64,000 nt of DNA from Streptomyces sp. NRRL S-337 (GTDB lineage Bacteria > Actinomycetota > Actinomycetes > Streptomycetales > Streptomycetaceae), in the NCBI RefSeq assembly GCF_000720175.1, contig NZ_JOIX01000001.1, positions 186,001-250,000 on the forward strand, in the 5' to 3' direction. Below, piece by piece: positions 43,177 through 50,613 of this stretch (positions are counted from its first letter, which is position 1; every line of letters begins with the position of its first letter). The position numbers and the translations under genes are program-made. The notes below the pieces were generated by a model, which saw only the letters and a list, made by a program, of their open reading frames with translations, did no database searches and had not been told where the DNA came from.

Positions 43177-43740
43177 GGCGTCGCCGCTTCGGTCGTACAC
43201 CGGCGTGCCATCGTGTGCTGGTACGTAGACAGCCGTCGTGTCTCGGCTCGAACGTAGCCATTGTCTGCCGGCGGCCGGTTAAGTGGGCAGCCGTGGTGAG
43301 GGCGTGGTGCTGGCTGTCGGAGGAGGACGACACCACCTCCGCATCCTGCGCACCAGGGCGTATTCACTTCCCGGCGGCCCGCAGTTGGGGCTAGGGAGCC
43401 TTCTGGGTGCGTGTTCCTGTACCTCCGGCGTAAGTCGTGCGTCTGGGTTTTGTTCGTTCTTCCTGCCACGCTGCCGCCCTGCCACTGCCGGGCTGAGGCA
43501 TTGAGCGGGCTGATGGATGGTCGGTGCAACACGGGGAGCGCCGGCGACTGGAAATGCGGCCGCATGGGCGTGGGGTCTGCGCTCCGGTGCTGCCGAAACC
43601 CGTCATGCAGTTTCATTTCAGGCCGACCAGGCCGACCGACAGCCGTTCCAGACCCAGCGCGGCAGCCGCTCCCGGCTCCACGCGGCAGCCGTTCCAGACC
43701 CCACATGGCAGCCGCTCCAGGCCCCACGCGGCATCCGTGG
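43177..43740. other. Intergenic region with ~24-bp tandem repeats
   Basis: I see no gene in these bases. The right end (about 43645-43740) holds four imperfect ~24-base units of the form GCGGCAGCCG(C/T)TCC-N-CC, ending directly at the stop of the SnoaL-like gene. Frames across it are repeat-driven. Confidence 0.55.
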
Positions 43741-44172
43741 TCAGTCAGCGGTAGGCCAGGGCCAGCCGAGTTGGAGGAACATGCCGAGGCGGTCGCTGAC
43801 CGCGCGTATCTCTGAGATCTTGCCGTCGGTGACGGTGAACCACCAGATCTGTTCGACCTCGAAGGAGCGGTTGGTGGGCTCGGGCATGCGCGGGTGGTAG
43901 CCGGAATGCGTACCGGTGACGGTCAATCGGGCAACGACGGTGTCGCCCTCGGCGACCAAGGCGTCGGGCTGCATCATGCCTTCACCGAAGGCGTCGAGCT
44001 GTTGGCGGAAGCCGTCGAAGGCCGCGCCGGGCTCGTCCGCCTCGCCAAAAATGATCTTGTTGTGGTCGATCACGTCGAGCGCCATGTACTGCGGCAGATC
44101 GTCGAGTCTCCGCTCGTTGATCGCTCGGAAGAAGTCCGCGACGACCTGCTTGTTCGCCATCGGAGACAGCAT
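43741..44172 (-). CDS. SnoaL-like protein
   Basis: The ATG at 44172 follows a G-rich ribosome binding site. The 143-residue product is a single NTF2/SnoaL-like cone: VVADFFRAINERRLDDLPQY, HNKIIFGEADEPGAAFDGF, VAEGDTVVARLTVTGTHSGY, FEVEQIWWFTVTDGKISEI. The family includes polyketide cyclases, but most relatives are uncharacterised ester-cyclase-like proteins. It diverges from a TetR regulator with two operator-like palindromes between them, one 18 bases from this start. So it is very likely the regulator's target. The substrate is unknown. Confidence 0.88.
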   Translation of the reverse strand: MLSPMANKQVVADFFRAINERRLDDLPQYMALDVIDHNKIIFGEADEPGAAFDGFRQQLDAFGEGMMQPDALVAEGDTVVARLTVTGTHSGYHPRMPEPTNRSFEVEQIWWFTVTDGKISEIRAVSDRLGMFLQLGWPWPTAD

Positions 44173-44189
44173 GGAAATCCCCCCAAAAA

Positions 44190-44202
44190 CTTACGATGTA
44201 AG
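44190..44202. promoter_or_regulatory. TetR operator, SnoaL side
   Basis: CTTACGATGTAAG, an inverted repeat of CTTAC with a 3-base centre. It matches the site at 44227 except for one central base. Confidence 0.8.
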
Positions 44203-44226
44203 AAAGCTTCTGGGCATCACGATAGA

Positions 44227-44239
44227 CTTACGACGTAAG
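44227..44239. promoter_or_regulatory. TetR operator, regulator side
   Basis: CTTACGACGTAAG, a perfect inverted repeat 29 bases upstream of the TetR gene start and 37 bases from the first site. Confidence 0.8.
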
Positions 44240-44267
44240 AAAAACAAGAGTGGTCGGAGGAGTCACG

Positions 44268-44951
44268 GTGGGAAAGCGAACTCGAGGCGAGCGAGCGGGC
44301 CTGTCGCGGACGCAGGTACTGGACGCTGCACTGGCGCTGGTGGACCGGGAAGGAGCCGGTGCGTTGACGATGCGTCGCCTGGGAGTCGAGCTGGACGTCG
44401 AGGCGATGACGCTCTATCACTACGTCCCCAACAAGGACGCCCTGCTGGACGGCCTGGTGGAGCGGCTGTTCGCCGAGGCGCTGCCCTTCGCCGACGAGAA
44501 CGCGGAGGCGGACACAGACGCGGACACAGAGGCGGGGAGCGCCGACTGGCGTGCGCTGCTGCGGACGTACGCGGTCTCGCTGCGCCAAGCGCTGCTGCGC
44601 CACCCTGGCGTGCTCTCCTTCGCGGCCAGCCGCCCAGCAGTAACCCCGGCGACGCTCGATGCGGTGGAACACGGTTTGGCGGCCCTGACGGCGTCGGGAT
44701 TTCCACTAGGGGCGGCGGTGCACGCCCTCAACACACTCTCGCTCTTCGTCGTCGGCCACACCGCAGCCGAGGCCGCCCAGCCCACCCAGGCCGAAGCGCC
44801 CGGTTCCCCCGCCTGGCTGGCCGAGCTGGATGCGGCCCGCTATCCACTACTCACCGAGGCTGCCCGCAGCGGCGCAGGAACAGACGACGCCGAACGGTTC
44901 GACTTCGCCATCAACGCGCTGGTCAACGGTTTTGGTACGGCGCTCGACTAG
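44268..44951 (+). CDS. TetR-family regulator
   Basis: The GTG at 44268 has GGAGGA just upstream. The 227-residue protein has the TetR helix-turn-helix (LSRTQVLDAALALVDREGAG, LTMRRLGVELDVEAMTLYHY, VPNKDALLDGL) and the C-terminal helical domain of the TetR_C class (LLRTYAVSLRQALLRHPGVL, LNTLSLFVVGHTAAEAA). An acidic insert (ADENAEADTDADTEAGS) follows the DNA-binding domain. It diverges from the SnoaL-like gene and should repress both through the two palindromes between them. The ligand is unknown. Confidence 0.94.
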   Translation: MGKRTRGERAGLSRTQVLDAALALVDREGAGALTMRRLGVELDVEAMTLYHYVPNKDALLDGLVERLFAEALPFADENAEADTDADTEAGSADWRALLRTYAVSLRQALLRHPGVLSFAASRPAVTPATLDAVEHGLAALTASGFPLGAAVHALNTLSLFVVGHTAAEAAQPTQAEAPGSPAWLAELDAARYPLLTEAARSGAGTDDAERFDFAINALVNGFGTALD

Positions 44952-45121
44952 GCACTGAGCCGGCGGCGGCGGGCGTCCGCGAAGGCCCACGCGAAGGTGT
45001 CGGTGCCGCTCACGAGGCCGCCCGCGCCTCCTGCTCACCGCGCCGCGCGCCGGGCCCCATGTGGCATGTCCTCACGTAACTGTCCATGGGGCAGGTGCGC
45101 TCACTCTCGCGGAGCGCGCGG

Positions 45122-45417
45122 ATGGGTGAGGTGTTCGAGCGCTACCACGCCTGCTGGGAGCCACGCGAGCGAGACCGGATTGCTGAACTCCACACGGCTG
45201 ACTCGGTGTTCCATCTGCGCTCGGGCCAGGCTCCTGTACGGGGGACGGGAGGCCCATTCGTGAGGCGGCGGCCGGGATGTTCGCTCTCTTCCCGGACTTG
45301 GCCTTCAAGTGCGAGGACGGGGTGGTGAAGGAGAAGCGCTCCTACGTGGACGGGGTGGTGATGCAGGCCGCGCTCGCGTCCCCCGAGGCTGCCGGAGCGG
45401 AGGCATTGGCTTGCTGA
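45122..45417 (+). pseudogene. SnoaL-like gene broken by two single-base insertions
   Basis: The frame starts at ATG 45122 with GGAG upstream (GEVFERYHACWEPRERDRIA, LHTADSVFHLRSGQAPVRG). After about 45245 the frame is lost and resumes two registers later (REAAAGMFALFPDLAFKCED, VVKEKRSYVDGVVMQAALAS), ending at 45417. Removing one A near 45246 and one C near 45256 restores a continuous NTF2/SnoaL-like reading with REAIRE in place. The result is a disrupted gene or two assembly errors close together. Confidence 0.75.
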
Positions 45418-45558
45418 GGACGAGCCACACCTCGGGAGGAAGCCTGGCTGCCCGTCAGCCATCGTGCTGTCCACCGCGGGCCTACGCCACGCCGTTCGGT
45501 CGTGAGTTCCAACTGGGCTGCACGCCCGCGCCGAAGTTGCCGCGGGCGTGCAGCATGG

Positions 45559-45753
45559 TCACCACATCCAGTGCTGGAACCAGGCGGTGAGCAGGGTGAT
45601 GGCGCTGCCGCCGACGGCGTACAGGGCGCCCCGCAACGGCTCCTGCCACAGGGGGCGTGTGCGCTGGTCGGAGTGTTCGCGCTGTGAACGCTGGTCGGGG
45701 GCCGCAGCCTCGCCGGGGCGGCCCACCGGTTCGGTGGTACCGTCGTTTTTCAT
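45559..45753 (-). CDS. Small single-pass membrane protein (64 aa)
   Basis: A near-perfect ribosome binding site (GGAGGT) lies 6 bases before the ATG at 45753. The N-terminal 35 residues are hydrophilic (PVGRPGEAAAPDQRSQREHS), followed by one hydrophobic segment (GALYAVGGSAITLLTAWFQH) and a short tail. The likely topology is a single membrane helix near the C-terminus. I do not recognise a family. The strong start supports translation. The gene stands alone. Confidence 0.7.
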   Translation of the reverse strand: MKNDGTTEPVGRPGEAAAPDQRSQREHSDQRTRPLWQEPLRGALYAVGGSAITLLTAWFQHWMW

Positions 45754-46183
45754 AGGTGTACCTCCAGAGAATCGGGTCTTCGCGGTCCTGAGTCGTGTGG
45801 TGCATCGCTGGGAGAGCCCTCTCGACGCCCGGGCCTAGGAATCCGGTCGAGGTTGGGCTCTCTCTTGCGTTGTCACGATGGTAGCGAGCGGTAAGAGGAA
45901 CACCTTCTGGGCGAAGGCGAGTTGAGCGGCGCTTCGCGGTGCTCTGTTTGTCGTGTGTGCTCGGTGAAGAGTGGTACTGACTAAGTGCCCTTACTCCCAA
46001 CTCGTCGCTGACCTGCGCACCAGCGCGAAGCCCATGTTGGTCGTCGCGTCCACGTGGAGGTGCACGATCGTGAACAGGGGTGTCAGCGACCCGATGATGA
46101 AGACCCCACAGTGGTGCGCAAAGACTCGTCGACCGGGACGATGAACGGCCGTGGCGCCGGTCGGCAGCGGAGCACCGACTTCG

Positions 46184-46470
46184 TCAGACCTCTGGCGTCT
46201 TGGCAAGCGGATTGTTGCGCTTCCTGACCGTCATGTTGCCCTCGGCATGAGGGTATTGAGCAGGACCTTGATGCGGAGCTCGTGGTCGGAGGTGTCCACA
46301 CCAGCCCGGGCTCTGCTGGGGGATGACGGCGTGGATGCCGCGGCCTGGCGGGAGAGCTCGTTGGCGACCGAGACCGAGTGACCGAGTGACCGAGTGACCG
46401 AGTCGATCAGGAACGGCATGTCGTGGGTGACGACCTCGACGACGGAGTGGCTGCAAGTCCGGCGGGCCGT
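46184..46470 (-). pseudogene. NAD-glutamate dehydrogenase N-terminal remnant
   Basis: The leftward frame reads VVEVVTHDMPFLIDSVT, matching the N-terminal region of the large NAD-dependent glutamate dehydrogenases (about 1,600 residues). An octanucleotide repeat then interrupts it (46373-46404). The expected NELSRQ follows, and after a one-base deletion GRGIHAVI appears in the next frame. Nothing else of the enzyme remains. There is no start or ribosome binding site in place. The rest of 45754-46706 holds no other gene I can support. Confidence 0.7.
46373..46404. repeat. Octanucleotide tandem repeat inside the remnant
   Basis: Four copies of ACCGAGTG (the last ending in C) in direct succession. 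They split the glutamate dehydrogenase remnant. Confidence 0.9.
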
Positions 46471-46706
46471 TTTCCTGGACGGTTGGCGCAGGCGACTCTG
46501 TGCCGTGCCGTTGGCTCCTCTGAGGTTGTGCCTGACGTTGGCCTTCCGCTTCGAGAGCTGGTGTGTACAGCGAGTGAAGGGTGAGGCGTTTGATCCACCA
46601 GGTTCGACGCAAGCGTGCAGTCTGGCACGTGCGGGGGTCATTCAAGAGTTCCCGCTGCAGTGCGCCATGCATTGCGACCTACCATGAGAGAAGGACGCTC
46701 ATCATC

Positions 46707-46916
46707 ATGAGCAACACCTCCGGCATTGAGACCCGTGAGATAGCCGACGACGAGCTCGACGGCGTCGCGGGTGGCCTCTCCGTCAGTGGCTCCGTGGAAG
46801 GCCTGACTGCCACGTTCGCCCCGGGCCCCAATGGCGTGCCGATTCTGACCGGTGGCTCCGTGAAGTCCCTCAGCCTCACTGTCTCGGACATCCCCCTGGG
46901 CCCGATCAGCAGCTGA
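46707..46916 (+). CDS. Small peptide with double-glycine-type leader (RiPP precursor candidate)
   Basis: The 69-residue product begins MSNTSGIETREIADDELDGV, then AGG. The run EIADDELDGVAGG has the acidic helix and ELxxVxGG ending typical of double-glycine leader peptides of ribosomal peptides and bacteriocins. The putative core of ~46 residues is Ser/Thr/Gly-rich and lacks cysteine (LSVSGSVEGLTATFAPG, PNGVPILTGGSVKSLSLTV, SDIPLGPISS). GAAGG lies a little far upstream. No modification enzyme, C39 peptidase or transporter is next to it. A strong hairpin follows. It could also be an unmodified small protein with a coincidental GG motif. Confidence 0.65.
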   Translation: MSNTSGIETREIADDELDGVAGGLSVSGSVEGLTATFAPGPNGVPILTGGSVKSLSLTVSDIPLGPISS

Positions 46917-46997
46917 GTCACACCTTCGGCACGGTGCTGACCCACCGGATGCCGGAACCACCCCGGGGCATTGTGGAGTAACTCGGGGTCCTGGCTG

Positions 46998-47039
46998 ATG
47001 TCGGCCTTCAAGACTGGCTGTGGTCTTGAAGGCCGACAT
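46998..47039 (+). terminator. Strong hairpin terminator after the small peptide gene
   Basis: Perfect 17-base arms (46998-47014 and 47023-47039) surround an 8-base loop, 81 bases after the peptide stop. The 304-base gap 46917-47220 contains nothing else evident. Confidence 0.9.
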
Positions 47040-47220
47040 TGTCGTGTGGGGGTGGGGTGACTGGCAGTTGATTTACCGCTACCGGCAACCGTCTGACTTG
47101 CCGCTGCCGGCAGCCGTCCGTCCCGTCGCACGAACGCGGCACCGACCGTCCACGAGTTACGGACGGAACCACAAACCCAGCGCACCGCTGCGGCTGGCCA
47201 GCCGCTGAGAGGATCCCTAC

Positions 47221-47829
47221 ATGTCGAACACGAACACGAATGCGAACGCGAACGCGGACGCGAACACTGCGCCGATCACCTACGTGCGGATAGCCGAAGT
47301 CCTCATCGGCCTTGGGATGATCACCAGAGAGAAGGGCGAGAGCGTCCTGGCCGATGCCGTCGGGTACGCGACGGAGCCGATCACGCACCGCTATGACATC
47401 GCAAGCACCCTCGAATCCTTCGGTGTGGCTGTGTCCATCCACTCCGATGACGTCGATTTCGCCGATGCGCACTACGAATGGCTCTTGAACGAGGCCGCAG
47501 CCCTCGCCGGTGGTCAGGTCACTATCGCCAACTACCGGTTCGAGAAGGGCAATCCGGACGACGAAGAATGTGGCCTGGGCACAATGCACTTCGAATGCAA
47601 CGGCAAGCCCCTCTCCTTCTCCATCGAGCAGGAGTCGAACGATTACCTCGACATGGGAGCAGCGCAGGCAGCTATTGAAGCGCTCAGTCCCGATGGTGAC
47701 GCCCGGGAATTTCGCTGTGTCGTACAGGAAGGCCGGCAACTCTCCGACGACATCATGGTCCTGGCCACTGCCGAACAGCGTGAGGGGCTCCGCCAACACC
47801 TCGGTATCACGTTCCAACGTCCTTGGTGA
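47221..47829 (+). CDS. Hypothetical acidic protein (202 aa)
   Basis: GAGAGGA lies upstream of the ATG. The N-terminus is a low-complexity Asn/Thr/Ala repeat (SNTNTNANANADANT). The rest is a soluble, acidic domain (VRIAEVLIGLGMITREKGES, DIASTLESFGVAVSIHSDDV, NYRFEKGNPDDEECGLGTMH, EQESNDYLDMGAAQAAIEAL). I do not recognise it; the small size and acidity are like many immunity or chaperone-type proteins. It is separated from the peptide gene by a strong hairpin, so co-transcription is unlikely. The GC content is slightly lower than average. It may be a recent acquisition. Confidence 0.75.
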   Translation: MSNTNTNANANADANTAPITYVRIAEVLIGLGMITREKGESVLADAVGYATEPITHRYDIASTLESFGVAVSIHSDDVDFADAHYEWLLNEAAALAGGQVTIANYRFEKGNPDDEECGLGTMHFECNGKPLSFSIEQESNDYLDMGAAQAAIEALSPDGDAREFRCVVQEGRQLSDDIMVLATAEQREGLRQHLGITFQRPW

Positions 47830-47920
47830 CGACCGGACGAGGCATCGACAAGGCATCGACGAGGCATCGACGAGGCATGGGCGAGGCCTGACGAGGCCTG
47901 ACGAGGCATGGATGAGGCGC
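47826..47920. repeat. ~11-bp tandem repeats
   Basis: Eight or so imperfect copies of a GACGAGGCATC or GACGAGGCCT unit lie between two rightward genes. They do not form a hairpin. Confidence 0.85.
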
Positions 47921-47972
47921 GGGCCGCGATGAGGCCCTGTATTGCCAATCGCCGTGCAGCTAAGGATCGTTG

Positions 47973-48890
47973 ATGCCCATGAGTGTTCCTTCGTTGCCGC
48001 CCGGCTACCGTTCGCGGTCGGCGAGCGTCCACGACGTCCCGGCGATCCACGCCTTGGTCATGGCCTGCGAGGAGGAGGTGTACGGGCGGGGGCGGACCGA
48101 TGCCGGGGTCATTGCCGCCGATCTCGCGCGGCCGGGACTGGTGCTGGAGTCGGATACCGTGCTCGTTCATGACCGGGCCGGGCGTCTGGCGGCCCGGGCC
48201 TGGGTGGACCGGCGCTCCGAGATCGACGTGCATCCGCAGCACCGAGGCCAGGGACTGGGCGTCGCATTGCTCGGTTGGGCGCAGACGCGGGCGCGGCAGG
48301 TCGGCAGCGATGGCATCGTGCAGACGGTGCCGGACGCGGACATGGGTGCGGTCGCGCTGCTGCGCTCGCGCGGTTACGAGCCGCTGGTGACGTCGTGGCT
48401 GCTGGAGTTCGCCATGCGGGAGGAACCTGCCGTGCCCGAGCCGCCGCCGACGGGTGTCACGGTGCGGCCCTTCCGTGCCGGCGACGGGCCCGCCGCGCAT
48501 GTGCTCGTCCAGGATGCGTTCGACGAGTGGCAGGAGCGGCGGCAGGCATACGAGGAGTGGGCCACGCATACCGTCGAGCGGCCTGCATTCGCCCCGGCGC
48601 TGTCGGCCCTGGCCTTCGTCGGCGATCAACTGGTCGGTGCCGCCCTGGCGTTGGACGTGCCGGGCACGGACGAGGGCTACCTGGAGCAGGTCGCCGTACG
48701 CCGTGACCATCGCGGGCGGGGGATCGCCCGGCTGCTGTTGCGCCACACGTTCCGCGCCTTTCACCGGGCGGGCCGTCGTTCCTGCACGCTGTGGACGCAC
48801 TCGGACACCGGCGCGCTCGACCTGTATCTACGCGTGGGCATGACGGTCCGACACAGCTCCACGGTCTTCCGCAAAGAACTCCGTTCTTAA
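47973..48890 (+). CDS. Double-GNAT acetyltransferase
   Basis: The ATG at 47973 has AAGGA upstream; an ATG at 47979 is also in frame. The 305-residue protein has two GNAT folds. The first has RSEIDVHPQHRGQGLGVALL as its CoA-binding motif A. The second has YLEQVAVRRDHRGRGIARLL and a following LWTHSDTGALDLYLRVGMT. Duplicated GNAT proteins of this length include mycothiol synthase, but MshD has distinctive residues I cannot verify here. It likely acetylates a small amine or thiol substrate. It is transcribed alone or with the truncated gene downstream. Confidence 0.88.
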   Translation: MPMSVPSLPPGYRSRSASVHDVPAIHALVMACEEEVYGRGRTDAGVIAADLARPGLVLESDTVLVHDRAGRLAARAWVDRRSEIDVHPQHRGQGLGVALLGWAQTRARQVGSDGIVQTVPDADMGAVALLRSRGYEPLVTSWLLEFAMREEPAVPEPPPTGVTVRPFRAGDGPAAHVLVQDAFDEWQERRQAYEEWATHTVERPAFAPALSALAFVGDQLVGAALALDVPGTDEGYLEQVAVRRDHRGRGIARLLLRHTFRAFHRAGRRSCTLWTHSDTGALDLYLRVGMTVRHSSTVFRKELRS

Positions 48891-48912
48891 GGCGTGAGCG
48901 AACCTCGTCGCA

Positions 48913-49131
48913 GTGCTCTCTCACCTGGCCAGAAGCGGTATCGCCGTGCTCGCCGATCCCCATGCCTGTCTCAAGGAGTGCGGCCGTACCGGCTGCACTC
49001 GCATCTACCTCGACCGTTCGCGTGGCGCCCGGCGCACCTGGTGCGGGATGGACGAGTGCGGCAACCGCGTCAAGGCCGCGGCCTATCGAGCTCGCAGACA
49101 CACTTCGACCACGGCCGAGGGAACCCCCTGA
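48913..49131 (+). pseudogene. CGNR zinc-finger protein, C-terminal remnant
   Basis: The 72-codon frame ends with LKECGRTGCTRIYLDRSRGA, then RRTWCGMDECGNRVKAAAYR. This is the CGNR zinc finger of stress-type (ABATE) transcription factors. The ~120-residue N-terminal domain is missing: only VLSHLARSGIAVLADPHA precedes the finger, and an in-frame stop lies at 48895. It has no ribosome binding site. I judge it a 5'-deleted remnant, although a DNA-binding mini-protein cannot be excluded. Confidence 0.7.
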
Positions 49132-49228
49132 CGTCCCACGGGGCAACTCCACTTGTGCGGACGGGTGGCGGCCCGCTCCCGTGGTCGAAAAACTCGCTCC
49201 GTGGCCGTCACAAATCGCCCCGCAGCGG

Positions 49229-49825
49229 TCAAATCTGTCCCGCGGCCGTCAAAGCCACCGCGAGCCCGTTCAACCGCAGGCGGGTGGCGCCGCGCAGGTG
49301 GGGGAAGTCGTGGTCGGGCTCCGCGGAAGGGGTGAGGAAGGCCGCTTGCTCGGTCCACCGCAGGTGGGTGCCGTCGGCCTCCGGGTGCAGCTCGACGGTC
49401 ACCAGCGAGGTCCAGCGCGGCACGTCGTCCACGCAGGACGTGTACGCGTAGACGATCCTCGATCCCGACGCGATGTCGAGGTAACGGGATTGGTAGGCGA
49501 GTCGTTCCGGCGGTGCGTCCGGAACCGTGAAGAAGACGCTGGTCGCCGTCTCGCCGCCGTTCACGGTGAAGTCGTGGCGGTACGACACCTGGCGGCCCGG
49601 CAGCTTGAACCACCGGCGCCGGACCGGAGTGTCGGCGAAGGCCTCGAACACCGCGCTGGGAGGTGCGGTCAGAGAGAATCCGACGGTGAAGGTGTCGTGC
49701 CGCACCCCTGGGGCCGCGCTGACGGCCTGCCCGTCAGTGGCTCCGTCTGCGGCCTCTGCGGCCTCTGCGGCGTCTGCGATACCGATTCCGACGGTGTTCG
49801 TGGCCAACTTTTCCTCACATGGCAT
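49229..49825 (-). CDS. SRPBCC (AHSA1-like) protein
   Basis: The product has 198 residues. After an Ala/Glu/Asp-rich N-terminal repeat (ADAAEAAEAADGATDG), a START/AHSA1 domain begins (FSLTAPPSAVFEAFADTPVR, RRWFKLPGRQ, FTVPDAPPERLAYQSRYLDI, TSLVTVELHPEADGTHLRWT, EQAAFL). These are hydrophobic-ligand-binding or stress-related domains without a fixed catalytic residue. It is divergent from an HxlR regulator, the usual partner of such genes in actinobacteria. The start at 49825 lies in a short direct repeat that duplicates the ATGCCATGTGAG start region. Confidence 0.85.
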   Translation of the reverse strand: MPCEEKLATNTVGIGIADAAEAAEAADGATDGQAVSAAPGVRHDTFTVGFSLTAPPSAVFEAFADTPVRRRWFKLPGRQVSYRHDFTVNGGETATSVFFTVPDAPPERLAYQSRYLDIASGSRIVYAYTSCVDDVPRWTSLVTVELHPEADGTHLRWTEQAAFLTPSAEPDHDFPHLRGATRLRLNGLAVALTAAGQI

Positions 49826-49872
49826 CGCGTTTTCTCACATGGCATCGTGACGGATCGGGCGAGCGCCCATTA

Positions 49873-49891
49873 GTTACTATCCGTATGTAAC
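49873..49891. promoter_or_regulatory. Inverted repeat, candidate HxlR operator
   Basis: GTTAC and GTAAC are separated by 9 bases (49873-49877 and 49887-49891), 47 bases upstream of the SRPBCC start. It is the only clear inverted repeat in this divergent spacer. Confidence 0.5.
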
Positions 49892-49924
49892 GGGGTGTGG
49901 TCGCTGCGATCAAGGCCTCGCGCT

Positions 49925-49966
49925 CACGCACTTTCATGTCAGCAACGCACTTTCATGTCAGCTACG
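49925..49966. repeat. 20-bp tandem repeat before the HxlR gene
   Basis: Two copies of ACGCACTTTCATGTCAGC occur in tandem just upstream of the HxlR ribosome binding site. Confidence 0.85.
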
Positions 49967-49991
49967 CACTCGGAGGGAAGGGGAGAGACCC

Positions 49992-50399
49992 GTGGATTCC
50001 GCACTGCGTGCCCGGCTGGCGATCGCCGGGGTCACGCCGGAGTGCGCGGCGACCATCGAGCTCGTGCGCGATGTGCTCGCCCGCGTCGGAGACAAGTGGA
50101 CCGTCCTGGTCATCACCACGCTCGCCGACGGACCGCTGCGCTTCACGGCCTTGCACGAACGGATCGCCGGCATTTCCCAGCGGATGCTGAGCCAGACGCT
50201 CCGCTCGCTGACCCGCGACGGACTGATCACGCGGACTGCCTACGCCGAAGTGCCGCCGCGCGTCGAATACACGCTCACCCCGCTGGGGCGATCGCTCAGC
50301 GACACCGTCACGCATGTGGTGCGCTGGGTACAGGAGCACCAGATCGAAATCGTCCGTAACCGCGAGGAGTTCGACGAAGCCGGCCCCGCGACGCAGTGA
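49992..50399 (+). CDS. HxlR-family regulator
   Basis: The GTG at 49992 follows a G-rich ribosome binding site. The 135-residue protein is one winged-helix domain: IELVRDVLARVGDKWTVLVI, LRFTALHERIAGISQRMLSQ, TLRSLTRDGLITRTAYAEVP, PRVEYTLTPLGRSLS. A cysteine (TPECAATI) lies near the N-terminus at the position where redox-sensing HxlR proteins carry one. It is divergent from the SRPBCC gene and most likely controls it, and perhaps itself, through the inverted repeat between them. Its stop lies inside a 33-base tandem duplication. Confidence 0.92.
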   Translation: MDSALRARLAIAGVTPECAATIELVRDVLARVGDKWTVLVITTLADGPLRFTALHERIAGISQRMLSQTLRSLTRDGLITRTAYAEVPPRVEYTLTPLGRSLSDTVTHVVRWVQEHQIEIVRNREEFDEAGPATQ

Positions 50400-50441
50400 G
50401 GCAGCGGGGAAGCCGGCCCCGCGACGCAGTGAGGCAGCGGG
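50376..50441 (+). repeat. 33-bp tandem duplication over the HxlR stop codon
   Basis: The unit begins GAAGCCGGCCCCGCG and occurs at 50376 and 50409. The first copy carries the stop codon of the gene, so the second copy is outside the coding region. Confidence 0.9.
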
Positions 50442-50613
50442 TGATCCTGCTGCGCATCCCGTTGGGACCGGCTGATCGATCGGTTGAAGGTCTCTCGGGC
50501 CGTGGCCATGCGTTTCGACGACAGAGCGTACGTCTTTCAACGGCACCGTGACCGTCGTGGCCATTCGTCCGTGGCTCCACGCATGACCCACCAGAGGGAA
50601 CCTGGCGCCCACG

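Noticed and set aside
45991-46206. Leftward 71-codon frame (VFIIGSLTPLFTIVHLHVD)
   Set aside because: One hydrophobic stretch only, with no ribosome binding site or family; it adjoins a decayed segment and is probably chance.
47826-47920. Tandem repeats considered as a CRISPR array
   Set aside because: The units are ~11 bases and contiguous without unique spacers, and no cas gene is present.
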